Shown one piece after another: positions 58,314 through 64,000 of a stretch of DNA of 64,000 bases; position 1 is the first letter of the stretch; each line of letters starts with the position of its first letter. A model generated the notes under the pieces. The model was given only the letters and a program-made list of their open reading frames with translations. It was not told the origin of the DNA and did no database searches. The position numbers and the translations under genes are program-made. Origin of the DNA: an uncultured Bacteroidales bacterium (GTDB lineage: Bacteria; Bacteroidota; Bacteroidia; Bacteroidales; Bacteroidaceae); contig CACZCZ010000007.1 in assembly GCA_902779845.1 (NCBI GenBank), forward strand, positions 1 through 64,000, read 5' to 3'.

Positions 58314-61250
58314 ATGAATTTGAGACAATTGATGGCGGTGGGTCTTGCACTCATCGCCATCGCTTTTTTCCCGAACACTGCTGTTGCACAGTGGTTTAAC
58401 GTACGTGGGACCGTCTATGAGAGTTCCACGCTAAAGCCATTGCCCGGTGCCAACGTGCAGGTGAACGATTCAACGGGAAAAATGGTAGCGGGCAGACAGA
58501 GCCGCGACAACGGACAATTCATGATTCCAGGTGTGCCCGTGGGCAACTACACCCTGAAGGTGTCTTTTATGGGTTTCAAGACGCAGTCGTTCCAGCTCAC
58601 CCTGAAAGGTAAAGGCGGCAACAAGAAAGTACAGGACATCCTGCTGAAGGAGGATGCTACGCTCATGGCAGAGGCCGTCGTGGAAGGGAAGATGCCAGAA
58701 ATGGTGGTCGTGGATGACACGGTGATGTACAACGCCTCGGCCTTCTCGCTGCCACCGGGGTCGATGGCTGAAGACCTGCTGAAGAAGTTGCCGGGCATCG
58801 TCATTGACGAAGACGGCAAGATTACGCACAACGGCAAAGAGGTAAGACAGATACTGGTGGATGGCAAGACCTTCTTCAACAACAACCGCGAGCTGGTGCT
58901 GAAGAACATCCCCGCAGAAATCATTGACAAAGTGAAGGCATACGACAAGCAGAGCGATCTGGCACGCATCACCGGCATTGATGACGGCGAAGAGCAGACG
59001 GTGCTGGACCTGGAAATCAAGAAAGACAAGAACCGAGGGTGGTTCGGTCAGGTCATGGGCGGCTACGGCACCGAGAAGCGCTACCAAGGGCGTGCCAACG
59101 TAAACCGCTTCCTGGACAAGCAGAAAGCCAGCGTCGTGGGCAATGCCAACAACACCAACGGCAATGGCATGCAAGACAACCAGGACGCAGCAGCGAGCCT
59201 GAATCTGGAATGGGACAAGCTGGAACTGAACGGCGGCGTGACAGGGCGCTTCAACCAAGCACATGGCAGCTCGTGGAGCAACTCACAGAATTTCGAGAAC
59301 CGCAATGCCGCCTATAGCAATCGCGCCAGCAACAACAACAGCCACAGCAATGCCTTCGAGACACGATGGATGATTGAATGGAAACCCGACTCGATGACGA
59401 ACATCATCGTGCGCCCCCAGTTCAACCTCAACCACAGCGGCAGCGACAGCCGAAGCGAAAGCGCCACCTTCAAGGAGAACCCCTACAACTATGTCAGCGA
59501 CCCGCTCAAGCAAATCGAAGCGCTACGCCACATCGGCGTGAACCACAATCTAAACGGCAACGGCAGCCACAACAAAAACATCAGCGGATCTATGTCCATC
59601 CAAGTGAACCGCCGTTTGAAGAAGCCCGGGCGCAACATCACCTTAAACCTGAGCGGCGGCCTCAACGAGAGCAAGGGAAACAGCAGCAGCTACTCGCAAA
59701 TCGACTACTACCAGCTGCTGGCATACACTGGCGGCGACAGCATCTATCACAAAGTCCAGTACGATGACTCGCGGAACATAGGCAAGAACTGGTCAGCGCG
59801 CTTCTCCTACACCGAGCCCTTGGCCACTGGTCAGTTCCTGCAGTTCTCGTACAACTACTCATGGCGCTACAACGACCGCGACCGCACCGTTGCCAGCATC
59901 TTTGACCCGAGAGTCGCAGCCAACGCCCTGAACATGGACAACTACGACGGCCATCAGGATTTGGCTACACCAGACACCGCTCAGTGCAACTACACGAAAA
60001 ATCTCTATCAGAATCACGACCTGCGCCTGCAGTACCGCATCATCAACTCGAAGCTGCGCCTGAACGTTGGCCTCAACCTGCAGCCACAGGTGAACAGCGT
60101 CGATTACACAAAGGGCTGGAAGCACTACGACCTCTCGCGCACCATCGTGAACTGGTCGCCGACGGTGAACTTCCGCTACCGCTTCACCCGGCAGCACCAG
60201 GTAGAGGCGCGCTATGGCGGGCAGAGCGGACAGCCCTCCATCACAGACCTCATCCCCGACACGCTCTCCAATGCCAACCCGCTGAACATCCGTCTGGGAA
60301 ATCCAGCCCTAAAGCCCTCCTTCACCCACACGCTGCGCGCCGAATGGCGCCTGTCGCAGCCCGACATCCAGCGGACCTACAACTTCAACATCGAAGGGCG
60401 AGCCACGCAGAACGCCACCGCCAGCCGCACTGAATACAATGACAATACGGGCGGACGTGTGACAATGCCCGTGAACATCAACGGCAACTGGAACGGCCGT
60501 GCCAACTTCAACTTCAACACCGCCTTCCGCGACCAGCGCTTCCGCATCAACACAAACACTTCCTATAACCACACCACCAGCAACGGCTACGTCTATCAGT
60601 CGACAACAAAGGAAACGGTGAAGAACGTGACCAACTCAGACAACATCAACCAAACGCTGCGTCTCTCCTACCGCGAGACCTACGACAACGAGAACACCCT
60701 GGAAGTCAACATCCGCGGTTCGGGAGCCTATCACCGCGCACGTTCCACAGCCACTTCGGCCAGCAACCTGGACACGTACACCTACTCCTACGGTCTCAGC
60801 GCCATCATGAACTTCTGGTTCGGCCTGAACCTCTCCACCGACCTGAACCAAAGCAGCCGTCGCGGTTATGCAGACGAGGCCATGAACACCAATCAATGGA
60901 TTTGGAATGCCCAAGCCTCCTACTCGTTCCTGAAACAGCGTCAGGCCACAGTGACACTGCGCTGGAACGACATCCTCAGGCAGCGTGATATGGTCAACCG
61001 CTCCATCTCTGCCACCTCACGCACTGACTCTGACAGCGAACGCGTGGTGTCCTACGTGATGCTGTCCTTCACCTATCGCTTCCATGTCTTTGGTGGACGC
61101 AATATGAATGGAGACCGCCAGCGTCGAGGCCGCAACCGCGATGAAGACTTCGACGGCGGCGACCGTGGCTCCCGTGGCGACGGTGGCGGATTTGGTGGCG
61201 GTCGCGGCGGCTTCGGAGGACCTGGAGGCGGTCGCGGCGGAGAGATGTAA
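58314..61250 (+). CDS. TonB-dependent-receptor-like outer-membrane barrel with RGG tail
   Basis: The 978-aa product has a signal peptide (ending NTAVAQ), a carboxypeptidase-regulatory-like beta sandwich (VRGTVYESSTLKPLPGANV, about 28-110), a plug-like region (MAEDLLKKLPGIVIDEDGKI, ILVDGKTFFNNNRELVLKNI) and a long barrel typical of the OMP_b-brl_3 group. This group lacks a SusD partner, and its substrate is unknown. The last about 40 residues are almost only Gly, Arg, Asp and Phe (GGGFGGGRGGFGG), which is odd for the end of an outer-membrane barrel, where a C-terminal aromatic strand is the insertion signal; here that strand (LSFTYRFHVF) comes before the tail. Confidence 0.88.
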   Translation: MNLRQLMAVGLALIAIAFFPNTAVAQWFNVRGTVYESSTLKPLPGANVQVNDSTGKMVAGRQSRDNGQFMIPGVPVGNYTLKVSFMGFKTQSFQLTLKGKGGNKKVQDILLKEDATLMAEAVVEGKMPEMVVVDDTVMYNASAFSLPPGSMAEDLLKKLPGIVIDEDGKITHNGKEVRQILVDGKTFFNNNRELVLKNIPAEIIDKVKAYDKQSDLARITGIDDGEEQTVLDLEIKKDKNRGWFGQVMGGYGTEKRYQGRANVNRFLDKQKASVVGNANNTNGNGMQDNQDAAASLNLEWDKLELNGGVTGRFNQAHGSSWSNSQNFENRNAAYSNRASNNNSHSNAFETRWMIEWKPDSMTNIIVRPQFNLNHSGSDSRSESATFKENPYNYVSDPLKQIEALRHIGVNHNLNGNGSHNKNISGSMSIQVNRRLKKPGRNITLNLSGGLNESKGNSSSYSQIDYYQLLAYTGGDSIYHKVQYDDSRNIGKNWSARFSYTEPLATGQFLQFSYNYSWRYNDRDRTVASIFDPRVAANALNMDNYDGHQDLATPDTAQCNYTKNLYQNHDLRLQYRIINSKLRLNVGLNLQPQVNSVDYTKGWKHYDLSRTIVNWSPTVNFRYRFTRQHQVEARYGGQSGQPSITDLIPDTLSNANPLNIRLGNPALKPSFTHTLRAEWRLSQPDIQRTYNFNIEGRATQNATASRTEYNDNTGGRVTMPVNINGNWNGRANFNFNTAFRDQRFRINTNTSYNHTTSNGYVYQSTTKETVKNVTNSDNINQTLRLSYRETYDNENTLEVNIRGSGAYHRARSTATSASNLDTYTYSYGLSAIMNFWFGLNLSTDLNQSSRRGYADEAMNTNQWIWNAQASYSFLKQRQATVTLRWNDILRQRDMVNRSISATSRTDSDSERVVSYVMLSFTYRFHVFGGRNMNGDRQRRGRNRDEDFDGGDRGSRGDGGGFGGGRGGFGGPGGGRGGEM

Positions 61251-61280
61251 GCAAAGAGAATGCAAAAAAATCGCGTTTTA

Positions 61281-61312
61281 TTTGCACGAATAAGCAGAAA
61301 ACCGTACTTTTG
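61281..61312 (+). promoter_or_regulatory. Promoter of the leu leader
   Basis: TTTG (61281-61284) and TACTTTTG (61305-61312) are exactly 20 bases apart, about 29 bases before the leader ORF. Confidence 0.8.
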
Positions 61313-61340
61313 CCCCCGATTTTAAAACATCTCCGCGAAT

Positions 61341-61421
61341 ATGCATTATTCAAACGTCATTATTCTGGCTATTCTGGACATTCGACTGCGTACAGCAATC
61401 GGAAGTGTGGTCAGTGCCTGA
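61341..61421 (+). CDS. Leu operon leader peptide (26 aa)
   Basis: A 26-codon ORF starts soon after the promoter. Eleven of its residues are Ile, Leu or Val, in clusters such as VIILAILDIRL and SVV. Its end overlaps an alternative RNA arm (61400-61409) that can pair with the loop of the terminator hairpin downstream. The arrangement is that of a classic attenuation leader: slow translation for lack of charged branched-chain tRNAs would favour the antiterminator and leuA/leuC expression. Confidence 0.7.
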   Translation: MHYSNVIILAILDIRLRTAIGSVVSA

Positions 61422-61490
61422 CGCGAAGGTCAAATAGAGCAACGAAACAAAAGAGCCTTTCACACTTCCGAGTGCATGAAAGGCTTTTTC
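61400..61490 (+). promoter_or_regulatory. Attenuator: antiterminator and terminator of the leu operon
   Basis: Terminator: agcctttca (61454-61462) pairs with tgaaaggct (61477-61485), followed by tttttctgtttt. Antiterminator: cggaagtgtg (61400-61409) is perfectly complementary to cacacttccg (61461-61470), which overlaps the terminator's 5' arm and loop. The two folds exclude each other. Confidence 0.7.
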
Positions 61491-61538
61491 TGTTTTAAAT
61501 GATAAATGACAATCATTAAATGATAACTATTAAATAGC

Positions 61539-63035
61539 ATGAGCGACAGACTTTTTATTTTCGACACAACACTGCGCGACGGCGAACAGGTGCCCGGTTG
61601 TCAATTGAACACGGTAGAGAAAATCCAGGTTGCAAAAGCACTGGAGCAGCTGGGCGTGGACGTCATCGAAGCGGGCTTCCCCATCAGCAGCCCGGGCGAT
61701 TTCAGCAGTGTCATTGAGATCTCCAAGGCTGTAACATGGCCCGTCATCTGTGCACTAACCCGTGCCGTAGAACGCGACATTGATGTGGCATTTGAGGCTT
61801 TGAAGTATGCCAAGCACAAACGTATCCACACGGGCATCGGCACCAGCGATGAGCACATCCTCTATAAGTTCAACTCTACGCGCGAGGAGATCCTGGAGCG
61901 CGCCGTGGCTGCCACGCGCTATGCCAAGAAATATGTGGATGACGTGGAATTCTACTGCGAGGACGCCGGACGCACCGACAACGAGTACCTGGCGCGTGTC
62001 GTGGAGGCCGTCATCAAGGCCGGTGCCACCGTGGTGAACATCCCTGACACCACGGGCTACTGTCTGCCACAGGAGTATTTCGAGAAAATCAAATACCTGA
62101 AAGAGCATGTAGATGACATCGACCGCGCCATCATCTCCACTCATTGCCACAACGACCTCGGAATGGCTACGGCCAACACCTTCAACGGCGTGATGGCTGG
62201 CGCCCGACAAGTGGAAGTGACCATCAACGGCATCGGAGAGCGCGCTGGTAACACCTCTCTGGAAGAGATTGCGATGATCCTGAGATGCCACAAGGGATTA
62301 GGCATTGAGACCAATATCAACACACAGAAGATCTACCCGACCTCGCGACTCGTCTCATCGCTCATGAACATGCCGATTCAACCGAACAAAGCCATCGTGG
62401 GGCGCAATGCCTTTGCGCACAGCAGCGGCATACATCAGGACGGCGTACTGAAAAATGTGCAGACCTACGAGATTATGGACCCCAAGGACGTTGGCATTGA
62501 CGACAACAGCATCGTGCTCACCGCACGCAGTGGTCGCGCGGCCTTGAAACATCGCCTGCACATGAACGGCGTGGACCTCGAGGATGAGAAGCTGGACAAG
62601 ATTTATGAGAAGTTCCTGAATCTGGCCGACCAGAAGAAGGAGGTGACAGACGCCGACGTGCTGATGCTGGCAGGTGCCGACACCGCCGATGCCCATGCCG
62701 TGCGCCTGGATTTCCTGCAAGTGACAACAGGTAAGGGCGTGAAGAGTGTGGCCTCCATCGGTTTGGACATCAGCGGACAGAAGTTCGAGGCCGCCGCCAG
62801 TGGCAACGGCCCTGTAGATGCAGCCATCAAGGCGCTCAAAAAGATTATCATGAAGCAGATGACCCTCAAGGAGTTCACCATCCAGGCCATCTCCAAAGGC
62901 TCCGACGACGTGGGAAAGGTACACATGCAAGTGGAATACGACGGCCAGCTCTACTATGGTTTCGGTGCAAACACCGACATCGTGACCGCCAGCGTCGAGG
63001 CATATATTGACTGTATCAACAAGTTTAAGAAGTGA
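61539..63035 (+). CDS. leuA: 2-isopropylmalate synthase
   Basis: The 498-aa enzyme condenses acetyl-CoA with 2-ketoisovalerate, the first step of leucine synthesis. Signatures: [29 protein letters not shown] with metal-binding His, [14 protein letters not shown], and [15 protein letters not shown]. The C-terminal about 130 residues form the leucine feedback domain ([18 protein letters not shown]). Expression is probably set by the leader attenuator upstream. It is followed by leuC. Confidence 0.96.
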   Translation: MSDRLFIFDTTLRDGEQVPGCQLNTVEKIQVAKALEQLGVDVIEAGFPISSPGDFSSVIEISKAVTWPVICALTRAVERDIDVAFEALKYAKHKRIHTGIGTSDEHILYKFNSTREEILERAVAATRYAKKYVDDVEFYCEDAGRTDNEYLARVVEAVIKAGATVVNIPDTTGYCLPQEYFEKIKYLKEHVDDIDRAIISTHCHNDLGMATANTFNGVMAGARQVEVTINGIGERAGNTSLEEIAMILRCHKGLGIETNINTQKIYPTSRLVSSLMNMPIQPNKAIVGRNAFAHSSGIHQDGVLKNVQTYEIMDPKDVGIDDNSIVLTARSGRAALKHRLHMNGVDLEDEKLDKIYEKFLNLADQKKEVTDADVLMLAGADTADAHAVRLDFLQVTTGKGVKSVASIGLDISGQKFEAAASGNGPVDAAIKALKKIIMKQMTLKEFTIQAISKGSDDVGKVHMQVEYDGQLYYGFGANTDIVTASVEAYIDCINKFKK

Positions 63036-63040
63036 AGGCC

Positions 63041-64000
63041 ATGAAGACTTTATTCGACAAGATATGGGACGCTCATGTGGTGCAGGACATCCCCGACGGC
63101 CCTACACAACTCTATATCGACCGCCTCTACATGCACGAGGTGACTTCTCCGCAGGCATTCGACACACTGCGCGACAAAGGCATCAGCGTGCTACGCCCAC
63201 AGCAGATCTTTGCCATGCCTGACCACAACATCCCATCGGCGTTGCCGACGGAAAATGAAAAAGGCATTTCACTCTCGATCGATGATGAGAAGGGTCGGAA
63301 ACAGGTTGATGCACTAAAGCGCAACTGTGCGGAGTTCGGAATAAAGCATTTCGACATGGGCACAAAGGACAATGGCATCATCCATGTTGTAGGACCCGAG
63401 AAGGGGCTGTCGCTGCCGGGCATGACGATTGTCTGCGGCGACTCGCACACCAGCACCCACGGTGCTGTCGGCGCATTGGCGATGGGCATCGGCACGAGCG
63501 AGGTGGCACAGGTGCTGGCCTCACAGTGTATCCTGCAGCAGAAGCCTAAGACCATGAGAATCAATATCGAAGGCGCACTGGGCGCAGGGGTTACTGCCAA
63601 GGACGTAGCCCTCTACATCATGGCACAGATGGGCACAGGCGGTGCCACAGGCTATGCCGTGGAATACGCAGGCAGCGTCATCCGCGAGATGTCAATGGAG
63701 GGACGCCTGACACTCTCCAACCTCTCAATAGAAATGGGCTCGCGCGCCGGCCTCATCGCTCCCGACGAGACCACCTTTGCTTATCTGAAAGGGCGAGAAT
63801 ATGCGCCGAAGGGCGAGGCGTGGGACAAGGCAGTGGCAGCATGGAAACAGCTGCGCAGCGATGACGACGCCCTCTTCGACAAAGAGGTGACCTACCACGC
63901 CGAGGACATCGCGCCCCGCATCACCTACGGCACGAATCCGGGGGCAGGCATCGCCATTGACGAATGTATCCCTGCCCTGTCAGCGGCTTCAGAAGGCGTT
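63041..64000 (+). CDS. leuC: 3-isopropylmalate dehydratase large subunit (partial)
   Basis: The first 320 codons are in the window; the frame is open at the right edge. LeuC with LeuD moves the hydroxyl group of 2-isopropylmalate, using a 4Fe-4S cluster. Seen are [30 protein letters not shown], and [20 protein letters not shown], where the first cluster Cys is found; the later CxxC is beyond the edge. The start lies 5 bases after the leuA stop, so both are in the same operon; leuD and leuB probably follow. Confidence 0.95.
   Translation, partial: MKTLFDKIWDAHVVQDIPDGPTQLYIDRLYMHEVTSPQAFDTLRDKGISVLRPQQIFAMPDHNIPSALPTENEKGISLSIDDEKGRKQVDALKRNCAEFGIKHFDMGTKDNGIIHVVGPEKGLSLPGMTIVCGDSHTSTHGAVGALAMGIGTSEVAQVLASQCILQQKPKTMRINIEGALGAGVTAKDVALYIMAQMGTGGATGYAVEYAGSVIREMSMEGRLTLSNLSIEMGSRAGLIAPDETTFAYLKGREYAPKGEAWDKAVAAWKQLRSDDDALFDKEVTYHAEDIAPRITYGTNPGAGIAIDECIPALSAASEGV

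Overview
The window looks like a chromosome segment from a Prevotella/Segatella-type member of the Bacteroidales. The signs are Bacteroidetes promoters (a TTTG -33 box and a TAnnTTTG -7 box about 20 bp apart) ahead of many genes, the gene families present (OMP_b-brl TonB-receptor-like barrel, DUF4738 lipoprotein, short CstA, HU-like protein with a winged-helix tail, peptidase M49, rhamnose isomerase/aldolase) and the heptamer-like repeat families between genes. I saw no rRNA, tRNA or CRISPR array.

Layout. 1-10.8 kb is an AT-rich accessory region. It holds three coupled tiny ORFs, an HD-domain/TM protein and a four-gene minus-strand cluster: KilA-N protein, DUF1848 protein, a 1323-aa methyltransferase + SF1 helicase + PIN fusion, and a WYL-like protein. 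This cluster is my best candidate for an undescribed system. An AAA ATPase follows. 10.9-22.4 kb is mostly core metabolism: ilvD, slyD-type FKBP, aroC, an S23/IVS four-helix-bundle protein, cstA, a NagB-like/PIG-L fusion, an outer-membrane barrel, a GHL10 glycosidase and an aquaporin. 22.5-35.5 kb is a long co-directional minus-strand run: lysS, gpsA, GH89 alpha-N-acetylglucosaminidase, pgi, a HAD hydrolase, a DUF4738 lipoprotein, rfbC, rfbB, uvrA.

35.7-47.7 kb is a rhamnose-use locus. rhaA is separated from the sugar permease, a YqaE/Pmp3 small protein and rhaD by about 8 kb holding an HU-like protein, an AAA15 ATPase + TOPRIM pair (PARIS-like layout), a truncated GIY-YIG gene, McrB/McrC, and a REP-associated tyrosine transposase (RAYT) with internal tandem repeats. 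47.7-64 kb holds a Ca2+-type P-ATPase, a coiled-coil protein with a Rad50 zinc hook but no ATPase heads, an AraC-type regulator, dipeptidyl peptidase III, an AlkD-type protein, a Fur-family regulator, purA, a TonB-receptor-like barrel with an RGG tail, and leuA/leuC behind a branched-chain-amino-acid leader peptide and attenuator.

The other main discovery is repeat biology. A GC-rich palindrome family (ten recognisable copies, mostly in inverted pairs like BIMEs) is inserted in frame in uvrA (four times), rfbB and a HAD hydrolase. A 54-bp repeat forms the UvrA C-terminus. AT-rich heptamer arrays are read in frame inside ilvD, aroC and the GH89 gene, where one array forms the signal-peptide core. 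The RAYT in the same window is a plausible mobiliser of the palindromes.
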